This document shows positions 22,864 to 33,257 of a stretch of DNA of 64,000 bases, piece after piece (positions within the stretch are counted from its first letter, which is position 1; each line of letters begins with the position of its first letter). The stretch is taken from assembly GCA_916048095.2 (NCBI GenBank), contig OU696576.1, forward strand, positions 3,636,501 through 3,700,500, read 5' to 3'. The translations under genes and the position numbers were made by a program. The stretch is from Sacculina carcini (Eukaryota > Arthropoda > Thecostraca > Sacculinidae). Under the pieces are notes generated by a model. It did no database searches and was not told the DNA's origin. It was given only the letters and a program-made list of their open reading frames with translations.

Positions 22864-23214
22864 ATATCAAGCTAGGCGGGCACGCTATGACGGCTCAGAG
22901 CGAAGCGTAAGGAGTAAGAGTGAGAATCATGATCAAAAGATTTATCAAAGAGATGATTGCGCAGAGAAGAGGAAAACGATGATAAGGATGTGGAGGAGAT
23001 AACATGGGAGGGAAGAGAGTTTTACAAACGTGGAGCATAGAAAGGGAAGGATCTACTAGACCAGGTAGACTACACCACAAACACAGTAATGCAAGGTTCT
23101 CAAAAGATATATTCCTAAGAAATTACTCACTTCAAATTAACATTATACACAAAGACAAATATCACTTAGATAATAGCTCAACGTCTGCAGCTATTTTCCT
23201 GAACAGAGACCATT

Positions 23215-23549
23215 CCCACATCAAAACAACAATGGAATTGGTCCTTACAACTTCCACTGCAACGAAAATAAGACACCATAATAAGCACTCAAGTAAATAA
23301 AGGCCCCAATAGGACTTATTAAATCAATGTGAACTTAGAATATGATAGCAAGAAACTATTCAAACAACAAATGCAATTTCATAACAGATGATAACAAACC
23401 CTACACGTTTCAGTGAAGGAATTAATGTTCAGTGAAGGCATTGAATGCCTTAAACGCGTCACAAATGTCAGGTCGCCATCCGTTCCAGGTCGCCATCTGT
23501 TCCGTCACAGCAAATGAAGCCGGATCGCTGACTGTCTGTGTTGAGTCGC
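23215..23549 (-). repeat. right arm of the large inverted repeat, first part
   Basis: Ginger G1 right TIR (to 23519) plus inverted Gy-1 fragment, reverse complement of the 16096-16545 arm. Continues at 27852-27988. Confidence 0.85.
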
Positions 23550-23995
23550 TGTAGCGTGTACTTACTCTTAAACTTCTTATGTGTTTTGCATGTGTTTATT
23601 TGGTTAGGGAAGCGTTATTTTTGTCTACGCTTGACTCATTCTTTTTGGTTGTCAACACCATGTTTGTTTTTGTATAAGCGTATAAATCCCGCAAACATTA
23701 ATTAAATTGTTTTAAATTCGAATTTTGATTTCTTTTTGTATGTCATGGCGTATATCCGTATGTTTCGGTGTTGTACAATCGTGACGCAAATGAAGCAGAT
23801 AGTCTCGTGTCACGCATCTTCTGTTTTTATATATACTTTGGTTCATGCTGACCGTTGGGCTGTATTTGGATATTTTTGTCGTATCTTGGAGTTGAATTAT
23901 ATATATATATATTTGAGTTTTCCAACGAGCTTGTTTCTTTTCCCGGTATTTCTGGGTTGTTCAAAGTATTTACCGTCTACCCAACAAACACAACA
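23550..23995 (+). repeat. 5' LTR of Gy-2
   Basis: 446 bp, TGTAGCG...CACAACA. No difference from 27406-27851 noticed. Confidence 0.95.
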
Positions 23996-23998
23996 AAT

Positions 23999-24017
23999 TG
24001 GTGACCCCGACGTGATC
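23999..24017 (+). promoter_or_regulatory. primer binding site, tRNA-Trp
   Basis: TGGTGACCCCGACGTGATC, 19 bases complementary to the 3' end of animal tRNA-Trp including CCA, three bases after the LTR. Confidence 0.92.
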
Positions 24018-24022
24018 TAATC

Positions 24023-24913
24023 ATGGGTAATGACGGTGATGATTCTGTGCAAATCTCAAATTCAGCACCAAATGCTTCATGTCCGGACGTTCGTCCAACT
24101 GCGTCATTTAAGTTGCCGCCTTTCGCGCCTGAAGAGCCTGAGTTGTGGCTGGCTCAGGTGAATTGCGCTTTTGCAGTAGCCGGCATTACTTCGGATGTGA
24201 CGAAATTCCAATTTTTAGTGGCTGGATTGCCAATTCCAGTTGCTAGCCAATTGAGAGACCTTATTATGGGTCCTCCCAACTTTGAGGCCTCATGTGTTGG
24301 TCTTCGCAGCAGACTGGCTCATTCCAGAGAGGAGCGGTTGAGTGCTTTACTCAGGAACCAGCACCTCGGTGATCAGCTGCCTTCCCAGCTACTTCGGAGG
24401 ATGAAACATGAGCTGACTGCTGCTGGTGACACTCATACAGACACTGGGTTGCTTCGAACATTGTTTTTTCAGCGTCTTCCATCACATGTTCGGGCCGCCA
24501 TTTCTTTGTTACCAGAGACAACCACATTGGAGGAGATAGCTCAGGCTGCTGATCGTTTTATGGAGGCTACTAAAGGAGATCTTCCACTCGCTTCTGCTCT
24601 TCCAGCTCCTGTTTGCGCTGTGACTCGGTCTCCACAAGCGGACCCAATGCACGAGCTAACTGCTGCCGTTACGAAGCTGACAACTGCTGTAACGAAGATG
24701 TCAGAACAACAAACTATGTATTTCAACTCTGGTTATCGTCGCGGAAGAAGTCGTGCTCGCTCCCATTCTCGTTCTCCGGCCGTTCCTGATGACACGGAAC
24801 GCTCAGCTAGCGGTCAAGAAAATCGCCTGTGCTGGTATCATCGCCGCTGGGGCAACAGTGCCTCGAGATGTGTCCCTCCATGTGACTTCGAGCATTTAAA
24901 CTCCCAGTGCTGA
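24023..24913 (+). CDS. gag: Gag of Gy-2, CsRn1-type
   Basis: 296 residues starting 5 bases after the primer site. FKLPPFAPEEPELWLAQVNCAF opens the capsid-like domain. A predicted coiled region with LTAAVTKLTTAVTKMSEQ and an Arg/Ser stretch (SRARSHSRS) precede LCWYHRRWGNSASRC and C near the end, the CsRn1-type C-H-C-C motif. The slippery heptamer lies at 24895-24901, five codons before the stop. Intact. Confidence 0.9.
   Translation: MGNDGDDSVQISNSAPNASCPDVRPTASFKLPPFAPEEPELWLAQVNCAFAVAGITSDVTKFQFLVAGLPIPVASQLRDLIMGPPNFEASCVGLRSRLAHSREERLSALLRNQHLGDQLPSQLLRRMKHELTAAGDTHTDTGLLRTLFFQRLPSHVRAAISLLPETTTLEEIAQAADRFMEATKGDLPLASALPAPVCAVTRSPQADPMHELTAAVTKLTTAVTKMSEQQTMYFNSGYRRGRSRARSHSRSPAVPDDTERSASGQENRLCWYHRRWGNSASRCVPPCDFEHLNSQC
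24895..24901 (+). promoter_or_regulatory. -1 frameshift heptamer T TTA AAC (Gy-2)
   Basis: In Gag frame as T TTA AAC, directly after the C-H-C-C motif. The pol frame is in -1. Confidence 0.78.
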
Positions 24914-27393
24914 GTCACTTGGCACCTGCCTCAGCTGCTTCTTCAACGCCACTGTTTCATGTCTTAGACAAGTTATCCGGGCATCGATTACTGGTAGACA
25001 CTGGTGCTCAAGTAAGTGTGTGGCCAAATTCTAATCTGCCTGACAATTCTCAGATCTGTTCGTCTGCCAGTCGATCTCCCAGTCTGCAAACAGCTGATGG
25101 TCGCTGTATCTCTACTACCGGCTCAGCTCTAATTCCTTTAGACATTGGAGACTCCACTAGGCCTTATCAGTGGCGGTTTATTCTAGCTGACGTTCCAGCA
25201 CCTATCCTCGGTGCGGATTTCCTGCAACACCATGGTCTCACTGTGGATCTCAATAACCGCCGGCTTAGTAATAGCATTCAGATCCTGAGCTCCCCGTTGG
25301 ACAGCTCCTCAAACATATTAGCAGCGGTTGGTTTGGCTCCACGTAATGCCGATGTTGAAGCTATTATTGTTAAATACCCATCAGTGACGCGACCGCCGAA
25401 TTTTCAACTGCCTGTAAAGCACAATGTGGTCCACCACATATCGACCACTGGCCCGCCAGTACATGCCAAGGCTCGACGGCTGGCGCCAGATCGTCTCGCA
25501 GCTGCCAAAGCTGAATTTCAGCGACTAGAACAGATGGGCATTTGTCGTAGATCAAAGAGTCCGTGGTCGAGTCCACTGCATATGGTTCCTAAGAAAGATG
25601 GGTCATGGAGGGTCTGCGGAGATTATCGGGCACTCAATGTTATCACTATTCCCGATAAGTATCCCATTCCGTTGGTGCATGACTCCTTCAATCATGTTCA
25701 CAATTGCAAATATTTTTCCCGTCTCGACATTATTCGTGCCTATAATCATATTCCTATTAATGCCGATGACATCCCTAAATCAGCCATCATCACACCATTT
25801 GGGCTTTTTGAGTTCACACGCCTTGGTTTTGGTTTTCGCAACGCTGCGCAGACCTACCAGCGTTTAATGGACACAATTTTCACTGACATGCCATTCTGTT
25901 CTGTTTATATCGACGATGTGCTAATTGCCAGTGAGTCGTACGCGGAACACATGCATCACATCGAAGCTGTGTTTCAAAAGCTGTATCAGCATGGGTTAGT
26001 GGTGAATCCCGACAAATGCGTTTTTGCTGTCGACAGACTTTCCTTTTTAGGTCACATGATCTCAGCAAGCGGTATTTCAACACTGCAATCGAAGGTAGAA
26101 GCTGTGAACTCGTACCCTTTGCCTCGAACGGAAGCGGAACTCCGGCGGTTTGTTGGCATGATATCGTACTATCATCGGCTGATACCGCATGCTGCTGCCA
26201 TACTTGCTCCGCTCCATGCATTGATAACCGCGCGCAGCCGCAAGTCTAGTCGGCCAGTCACATGGACAGCGGAAACTACGGCAGCGTTCCAACGCGCCAA
26301 AACCAGCTTGGCGGCGGCCACTCAGCTGTCGTTTCCTGCCGCAGACGCGCCACTCTCGCTCCAAGTCGATGCATCGGCCACATGTATCGGAGCAGTTCTC
26401 CAACAGTATGTGGAAGGTGCCTGGCAACCATTGGCGTATTTCTCCCGTCAGCTATCGCCAACTGAGCGGCGGTACAGCGCTTTTGGTCGGGAGCTTCTGG
26501 CGGTGTATTCTGCGATTAGACATTTTCGGTACGCAGTGGAAGGCCGGAATTTCATTGTATATACCGACCATAAGCCGCTGATTGGTGCACTGAACTCTTC
26601 ATCAGACCGTCACTCTCCGCGAGAAGTTCGTCAATTGGACTATGTTGTTCAATTTACCACTGACATCCGTCATGTTCCTGGGTCGTCAAACACTGTTGCC
26701 GACGCGCTTTCACGGACTGTTTCTATGCTGTCTATTCCGACTCCCAGGCTTGACGATTTTTCAGCCTTGGCAGACGCCCAACATGAGGATGATGATCTGG
26801 GCAAGTTCATCGCCTCCAGTGAACACTCGCTGCAGCTTCGCCATGTTCCGTTGTCCTGTGGTCGAAAATTGTGCTGCGACTATTCGACAGGACAGTGTCG
26901 TCCGCTCCTACCGTCGGCTTTTCGACGTAACTATTTCAACCTGGTGCACAACTCGTCATTGCAGCCAGCGTACACAGGACCGCATCGCGTTTTGCAGCGC
27001 ACTGACAAGACAGTCACCATTGTAGATGTTCGACGCGGCAAACAGGTCGTCAGCCTCGACAGGTGTAAGGCAGCATTTGACGACAACGCAATCCTTCCAT
27101 CTGCCATACCAGATTCTACTGCAGTGCGTCGTCATCGCCGTGTTTCTTTCACCACTGACGCGCCGACAATTTTGTCAGACACTCGCCACTCGGAGAGTTT
27201 CACAATTAACACGCCACTCACTGCAGTTCCGGACGCCGAGTCTCCGTCACCTTTGTCTATGGCCAACTCTGCACATGGTTACCAACCCCGTCCGTCGTCA
27301 TCGACATCTCGTCGTAGTCAGCAACGACCGTCTGCGATTCCGGTCCGTACACGAAGTGGACGTGAAGTTCAGCTACCCTCTCGTTTTCGCTGA
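24907..27393 (+). CDS. pol: Pol of Gy-2: protease, RT, RNase H; integrase core deleted in frame
   Basis: 828 residues in the -1 frame relative to gag. Protease [13 protein letters not shown] with Asp at residue 31. RT with [47 protein letters not shown] and YIDD. RNase H with QVDASATCIGAV, YTDHKPL and VADALSR. The integrase starts (FRRNYFNLVHNSS, near residue 683, about 26955) and then continues directly with YTGPHRVLQRTDK, the GPY/F-like C-terminal domain. The CxxC and all three catalytic acidic residues are missing, while the reading frame is kept. It could make cDNA but cannot integrate it unaided. Related complete copies are about 270 residues longer. Confidence 0.9.
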   Translation: MLSHLAPASAASSTPLFHVLDKLSGHRLLVDTGAQVSVWPNSNLPDNSQICSSASRSPSLQTADGRCISTTGSALIPLDIGDSTRPYQWRFILADVPAPILGADFLQHHGLTVDLNNRRLSNSIQILSSPLDSSSNILAAVGLAPRNADVEAIIVKYPSVTRPPNFQLPVKHNVVHHISTTGPPVHAKARRLAPDRLAAAKAEFQRLEQMGICRRSKSPWSSPLHMVPKKDGSWRVCGDYRALNVITIPDKYPIPLVHDSFNHVHNCKYFSRLDIIRAYNHIPINADDIPKSAIITPFGLFEFTRLGFGFRNAAQTYQRLMDTIFTDMPFCSVYIDDVLIASESYAEHMHHIEAVFQKLYQHGLVVNPDKCVFAVDRLSFLGHMISASGISTLQSKVEAVNSYPLPRTEAELRRFVGMISYYHRLIPHAAAILAPLHALITARSRKSSRPVTWTAETTAAFQRAKTSLAAATQLSFPAADAPLSLQVDASATCIGAVLQQYVEGAWQPLAYFSRQLSPTERRYSAFGRELLAVYSAIRHFRYAVEGRNFIVYTDHKPLIGALNSSSDRHSPREVRQLDYVVQFTTDIRHVPGSSNTVADALSRTVSMLSIPTPRLDDFSALADAQHEDDDLGKFIASSEHSLQLRHVPLSCGRKLCCDYSTGQCRPLLPSAFRRNYFNLVHNSSLQPAYTGPHRVLQRTDKTVTIVDVRRGKQVVSLDRCKAAFDDNAILPSAIPDSTAVRRHRRVSFTTDAPTILSDTRHSESFTINTPLTAVPDAESPSPLSMANSAHGYQPRPSSSTSRRSQQRPSAIPVRTRSGREVQLPSRFR

Positions 27394-27405
27394 GGGGGGA
27401 GGTGG

Positions 27406-27851
27406 TGTAGCGTGTACTTACTCTTAAACTTCTTATGTGTTTTGCATGTGTTTATTTGGTTAGGGAAGCGTTATTTTTGTCTACGCTTGACTCATTCTTT
27501 TTGGTTGTCAACACCATGTTTGTTTTTGTATAAGCGTATAAATCCCGCAAACATTAATTAAATTGTTTTAAATTCGAATTTTGATTTCTTTTTGTATGTC
27601 ATGGCGTATATCCGTATGTTTCGGTGTTGTACAATCGTGACGCAAATGAAGCAGATAGTCTCGTGTCACGCATCTTCTGTTTTTATATATACTTTGGTTC
27701 ATGCTGACCGTTGGGCTGTATTTGGATATTTTTGTCGTATCTTGGAGTTGAATTATATATATATATATTTGAGTTTTCCAACGAGCTTGTTTCTTTTCCC
27801 GGTATTTCTGGGTTGTTCAAAGTATTTACCGTCTACCCAACAAACACAACA
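27406..27851 (+). repeat. 3' LTR of Gy-2
   Basis: 446 bp, apparently identical to the 5' LTR. Confidence 0.95.
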
Positions 27852-27988
27852 TCGCTGATCAACTCGCCAGGAAGTCGCAGAGACGCTCCGTAGACCAATT
27901 CGGCCGAGCAGGAGCCGACATCAGTTTTGTGCGTCGACCGTATACCCAGTAATGCCATGGGCAAAACGTCCAACCATGAAGGTGTTCG
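27852..27988 (-). repeat. right arm of the large inverted repeat, second part (Gy-1 fragment)
   Basis: Reverse complement of 16096-16240, one visible mismatch (AAGGTG for AAGATG). It ends abruptly at GTTCG where Ginger G2 sequence begins. Confidence 0.85.
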
Positions 27989-28135
27989 TCCAACGAAAAT
28001 ATGACACCAGAATAAGCATTTAAGTAAATAAAGGACCCAATAAGACGTATTAAATCAATGCGAACTCAGAATATGATAGCAAGAGACTATTCAAAGAACA
28101 AATGCAATTTCATAACAGACCCTACACGTTTCAGT

Positions 28136-29137
28136 TGTGGCGTGTCATGCATATTATATTTATTATATTAATGTGTGTATATATAAATGTGTGTATATTT
28201 AAATGTGTATGCGTGCGCGTATGCGTTTATATGTATGTGCCGCACGTGTTTGTATGTTTGTGTGGCATGCCTTCCAGAATGTTCGGTGTAGGTTAGGTGA
28301 CGTGTGTTTGCGTACAACCAGCAAACACGCTTGCTGCATGTGTATACGTGTGCGTATGTGTCTCTATGTATGTGCCGCATGTGTCTGTATGTTTGTGTGG
28401 CATGCGTTCTAGAATATTCCGTGTAGGTTAGGTGACGTGTGTATGCGTGTTAGCTTGCGAAAATAGTTCAGCCAATCACAGTAGCCTACGTGCTGGCGTG
28501 ATCACATAGCTACCAATCGGGTGGTTACATTTGTCTTTTACTATTGCCTGGCCAATTGTGTTCCAATGTTCATACGCGGTCGGGTCGATGTACACGCACG
28601 GCCAAGTATATTTAAGTCCCGTCGCCTCGGTGCGCGGGCAGTTGGACTGGGACTTTGGCAATAGCTTGACTGACAGGGCTACTCTCTGTGTCTCGCTCGC
28701 CTTGTGTCAGTTCGACCCGAGCATCGTCCGACACATTGTGTTGGACAACGTGCTCGTTGCGATTGCCGCGCATTGGCCTAGGATATTACCTGTATTACTT
28801 GTAACGGTGCAGTAGCTGTTTCAGTGGAGGACTCGCTACACCACTGTTACGGAATTCTGTGCCGCGGCCTTCGTGCCGAGGTTTTGCTGGTCTCCGGTCT
28901 TTGATATTTATTGCGCGATTATTACCTGTATTATTTGTAACGGTGCAGTAGCTGTTTCAGTGGAGGACTCGCTACACCACTGTTACGGAATTCTGTGCCG
29001 CGGCCTTCGTGCCGAGGTTTTGCTGGTCTCCGGCCTTGTGATATTCTATGTACTATTGTTACTGTGTATTTATAATATATCTGCTGTGCTACACCGCTCT
29101 TTGTTATGTGCGCGCTCTGAACGAGCTTCGCGTAACA
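28136..29137 (+). repeat. 5' LTR of Gy-3
   Basis: 1002 bp, TGTGGCG...GTAACA. Contains a direct repeat of 136-bp period (28785 onward and 28921 onward), each unit with the attacctgtatta word. It is 16 bp shorter than the 3' LTR because of one fewer TATATAAATGTG-type unit near 28180. Confidence 0.92.
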
Positions 29138-29139
29138 AG

Positions 29140-29150
29140 TGGTGACCCCG
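29140..29150 (+). promoter_or_regulatory. primer binding site, tRNA-Trp (short)
   Basis: TGGTGACCCCG, 11 bases matching the tRNA-Trp 3' end, two bases after the LTR. Confidence 0.8.
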
Positions 29151-29342
29151 TATTTTATCAGTATTGTACTCGTATTATATAAGTACTGTATTATTATAGA
29201 GTCGTGTAGTTTTCAGTAGCGTTGCGTACAGTTGATTAGCTCTCGTTGGTAGTTTGTAGCTAGTTCGCAGTTTGTAGCTAGTTCGCGGTTGTGGCTCATT
29301 CGCTTGCAGTTCTTGCCGCTTACTCTCGCATACTAACCCAGC

Positions 29343-30194
29343 ATGGATGGTGAAGTGAAATCAGACGCGGTGTCTGTTCCTGCCGTCATGGGTCCACCAC
29401 CCCCATTCGTGGAAAACGACCCAAGTGTGTGGATAATTCAGCTGGATTTATATTTTGCCAGAGCAAATATTAGGCAAGAAACTCTTCGTTTCCAAACAGC
29501 CGCATCGCTTCTGCCGCCGCATCATGTCCGTGAGTTTATAGATCTCATTCGTAAACCACCTGCAGACGCCTATACGCAGTTGTGCGACGCTCTACAGTCG
29601 CGACTGGGCGCGACGAATGAGCAGAAATTGCGTACGGTGCTGGAACAGCAGGAATTAGGCGACCGGCGGCCCAGTCAGTTTCTCCGTCACTTGCATGACC
29701 TGACAGCGCCGTATATTTCTGACAGCGAATCGCCACTGGTACGGCAAATATTTTTCAAGGCGATGCCAGATGCTGTCGCTCCATTCCTGCAATTTTTGCC
29801 ACCGGAGACGCCGCTAGAAACCCTGGCTGGCACAGCGGATCGAGTGTTGACTGCACTGCCGAGTGCCAGCCTTGCAATAAACGCAGTGAGTCTACCTGAG
29901 CACGGCTGCAATTGCGCTAAAGAGCTGGCTGAAATGCGACAGTGTTTGAACCAGCTGCAGCGCCAAGTCAGCAAGCTCGCAGTGCGGCGGACTGCCTCGC
30001 CAGCCTCGCAACAGGTGCCGTCTCGCGTAACGAGGCACAAATCTCCGCGACCGGTAAAGTCTCGGTCACACTCTGTGGCAAAAGACGAGGAATCCACCAC
30101 AGATGGTGAGAGGACCAACCTTTGTTGGTATCATTACAATTTCGGCGAGAAAGCGCGCTCGTGCGAAAAACATTGCAGGCATTATTTAAACTGA
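29343..30194 (+). CDS. gag: Gag of Gy-3, CsRn1-type
   Basis: 283 residues, starting about 190 bases after the primer site, unlike Gy-4 where it starts in the LTR. It has a capsid-like region with [14 protein letters not shown], a Leu-rich coiled segment near [16 protein letters not shown], a basic Ser/Arg stretch, then [15 protein letters not shown] and CRHYLN, the C-H-C-C motif. It ends with the T TTA AAC heptamer at 30185-30191 and TGA. Intact. Confidence 0.9.
   Translation: MDGEVKSDAVSVPAVMGPPPPFVENDPSVWIIQLDLYFARANIRQETLRFQTAASLLPPHHVREFIDLIRKPPADAYTQLCDALQSRLGATNEQKLRTVLEQQELGDRRPSQFLRHLHDLTAPYISDSESPLVRQIFFKAMPDAVAPFLQFLPPETPLETLAGTADRVLTALPSASLAINAVSLPEHGCNCAKELAEMRQCLNQLQRQVSKLAVRRTASPASQQVPSRVTRHKSPRPVKSRSHSVAKDEESTTDGERTNLCWYHYNFGEKARSCEKHCRHYLN
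30185..30191 (+). promoter_or_regulatory. -1 frameshift heptamer T TTA AAC (Gy-3)
   Basis: In Gag frame, last full codons before the stop at 30192-30194. Pol in -1. Confidence 0.8.
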
Positions 30195-32449
30195 TCCCGA
30201 GAGGAGAATGTCTGCCAAATTCTTCTCTCGCAACCATCGCAGGCAGCCACAAAAATTCACTGTTTTTCATCCGGGACCAGGTATCAAGCATTTATTTTTT
30301 GATAGACACCGGGGCGCAGTATAGTATCGTGTCAACGCGTCATTATCCATCCAGTGACAAGTCTTCATTGTGTCTGCAAGCGGTCAATAACAGTGCTATA
30401 CGCACACATGGTTCTAAAACGCTCACAGTATCACTCGGTCTGCGTAGAAATTTTCCGTGGACATTTATCTTAGCTGATATTGACATATCGATAATCGGGT
30501 GTGATTTCCTTTCGCATCATGATATTAGCGTTAACCCAAGAAAGTGCGAGCTTATCGATAATACCACGCAGCTCAAGGTTCGCGGTTCTGGTTCACATGC
30601 GCCTTTGCTGATCTCCGTGTCCATGTCTGGTCACCATGAGAACTACCAGGCCATTGTCAAAGAATTCCCAGAGCTTTTGTCGCATTCCGTCACTTCTGAC
30701 GTTTCGAAACACGGTGTTTTTCACCGAATTCATACACATGGTAAGCCTGTGTTTTGTCGACCTCGAGAACTTGATTCTGCTAGGCTGAAAATTGCCAAAG
30801 CGGAGTTTGAAAAGATGCTGGCACAGGGTATAATACGACCAAGTAACAGTCCTTATGCATCGGCACTCCATCTTGTTCCGAAACGGGCATCTTCCGATTG
30901 GCGGCCTTGTGGAGATTATAGAACTCTGAACAGAGTAACAACTCCGGACAGATACCCAGTGCCGTATCTGCAAGATTTTTCTGCAGCATTACATGGTTCG
31001 ACTGTATTTTCGAAGATTGACCTGGTCAAAGCGTTTTTCCAGATTCCTGTACACCCGGACGACATACACAAAACGGCAATCACCACGCCATTTGGTTCTT
31101 TCGAAATGTTGCGGATGCCGTTTGGATTGCGTAATAGCGCGCAGTCAATGCAACGTCTGTTGGACTCAGTACTCCGAGGCTTAAATTTCATATTCGTGTA
31201 CATAGACGACATCTTGATAGCCAGCAAAAACGAGGCAGACCACCGGTCACATCTACACACAGTTCTCAGTCGTTTGCGCGCACACGGCATCAAAATAAAC
31301 ATAGACAAATGCGTGTTTGGCAAGCCGGAATTGACTTTTCTTGGCCACACGATAAATAAGGGCGGCATACTTCCACAGCACGACGCAGTGAAAGCTATAA
31401 TTGAATTTCCTCTTCCAAAAACGCACGAGCAACTGCGTAGGTACTTGGGCATGGTAAATTTTTACCACCGTTTTTTGCCTCATGCAGCTTCACTTCTTGC
31501 TCCCTTACACAAGCTGATAACAAATCATGCAAAAAATCCAAGGTTCCTGTCATATGGACAAACGAGGCTACAGATGCATTTGACAAGTCAAAAAACGCAC
31601 TTAGCGAAGCCGCGTCGTTGCATCATCAGAATGACTCCGCGCAATTAGCTCTTTTCACAGATGCCAGTGATTCCGGGATTGGTGCAGTTTTGCAGCAATG
31701 TAGTCACGGTGAGTGGCAGCCACTGGCTTTTTGGTCGAAACAGCTGACTTCAGCTCAAGCCAACTACAGTGCGTTCGGTAAAGAAGTGCTAGCCGTGTAT
31801 TTATCCGTTCGACATTTCCGTCAGTATCTAGAAGGTCGAGATTTCACCATATATACCGACCATAAGCCGCTGACGCACGCGATCCGCACTCCCACACACA
31901 ACCACTCACCGAGAGAACAGCGCCATTTAGACTACATACTACAGTTCACTGCAGATGTGCGTCATATAAGCGGCAAGGACAATGTGGTCTCTGATGCGTT
32001 ATCTAGAGTAAGCGCCGTGTCTTCAACCATTGACATAGACTCGCTGTCAAAACAGCAGCAAGCAGATACTGAACTGCAAGAACTTTTACAAAACGAGTCA
32101 ACCAGCTTGAGTGGCAGAATTTTGGAGTGGCAGAATTTTCCTGCAGTTTCCAAAAACAAAATTCTGTGCGATATTTCAACAGGAACACCGCGACCCTTGG
32201 TGCCAACCGAAATGCGTCAGGATGTTTTCCGTATCTTGCACAGTCTTTCCCATCCAGGTCGAGCTGCAACTTTGAAGCTCGTATCCGACAGATATGTCTG
32301 GCCCAACATGCGACAAGATATCGTTACTTGGACCAAACAGTGCGCACATTGTCAAACATGTAAGATCACCAGACATAATCGTTCACCAGTCGGACAATTT
32401 GAGCTGCCCTCGCGCCGGTTTCAGCATGTGCATGTAGACATAGTAGGCC

Positions 32450-33244
32450 TGTTGGTAGACATTGCTACGCCAAGGTTGACAAACACGCGTGTGTCAACGA
32501 CACCGAAAACGCTCTGTCAATTGCGTTAAATTCGCTTAGTCTTTACAAAGACTGTACAATGCGTTGAATTCGCAACTGACAATTCGCCTTTAAAAAGGCG
32601 GGGCTAAATTATCCGCTAATTAAATGCTCTTAAAAGAGCAGCTTGATGAATTTGGCCAATTAGCAGAAAACACGAGTTTTCTCGAACACTATATTGGCGC
32701 CGTCCACAAACAATACAAATAGTCGTCGATGACACACACAGATCGAAGATACACACGGGTTGATGATACAAACAGCAAAAATGAGCGAGTCGAATAGGGC
32801 GAGATCTTGAGGCACTTAACAGCGAGCGATGAGCGGTGCCTCACAGCGCTCTGCGCGTGACTAAGTGTATTTCGGATTTATGCCAGTATCGGACAATGAG
32901 TGCGCTCACCGGAAGTTGTCCGATACTCACATAAATCCGCGCTGCATGGGTCTACTTGCGCAATGCGCAGAATGATATTTTGTACAGGGAACGCGACGCG
33001 AGACAACAATTGCACACATAAAACAATGCACGACACACTCAATAACATATACATGCAATAACATACGTTCCGCAAATATAGACATGTATGCTTGTGCGTT
33101 TATATAGTGATATTAAATAAAACATTAATACATCATAACACACATATAAATATAAACAACAGTGCACCTTTAAAATAACACAATACATTAATTACCATGA
33201 CACGTGAACAAATAAGTAAAATATGCAAGCGTGCAGCGCCTACA
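32450..33244 (-). repeat. 3' LTR of Gy-4
   Basis: 795 bp, paired with 37471-38265. Confidence 0.95.
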
Positions 33245-33257
33245 GTGCCCCCTCCCT

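Larger units (their letters stand above)
18493..23058 (-). repeat. SINE-like repeat copy 1, split by lineage B copy 2
   Basis: Parts 18493-18767 and 22864-23058. On the minus strand it ends GCGCTATACAAATAACC followed by an (AAT)n tail. The body includes the block near 22920-23040 (gatcaaaa...gagagtttta) shared with the copies at 47938-48570 and 50779-51235. The insertion point is ctacaatacgac|tacacc, judged against Ginger G5. The tail structure is that of CR1/L2-mobilised SINEs or truncated LINEs. Confidence 0.65.
16269..23519 (+). mobile_element. Ginger G1: non-autonomous Ginger1-like DNA transposon with nested insertions
   Basis: Termini TGTGACGG...CCGTCACA with about 275-bp TIRs. The two tip repeats are GGAACGGATGGCGACCT-like. 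The internal region 17105-18490 matches Ginger G5 (about 49350-50765) and the non-coding flanks of Ginger G4, but the transposase gene is missing. It carries a solo LTR, a SINE-like repeat and lineage B copy 2. The flanks are inverted (ttgc and gcaa) rather than a direct CCGT/CCGG duplication, so it did not arrive by a simple insertion at this spot. Confidence 0.8.
23550..27851 (+). mobile_element. Gy-2: CsRn1-like Ty3/gypsy element lacking the integrase core
   Basis: Two 446-bp LTRs that look identical, TCGC duplicated on both sides (23546-23549 and 27852-27855), a full tRNA-Trp primer site and a purine tract (tgaggggggagg, 27391-27402). The undisturbed target is known from the inverted Gy-1 copy near 16220-16240, which confirms the duplication. 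Gag and Pol frames are open, but Pol jumps from the integrase zinc finger to the C-terminal GPY/F region. Confidence 0.93.

Noticed and set aside
23736..27858. A repeated hydrophobic frame at 23736 and 27592
   Set aside because: It is part of the two identical Gy-2 LTRs and overlaps the primer site region.
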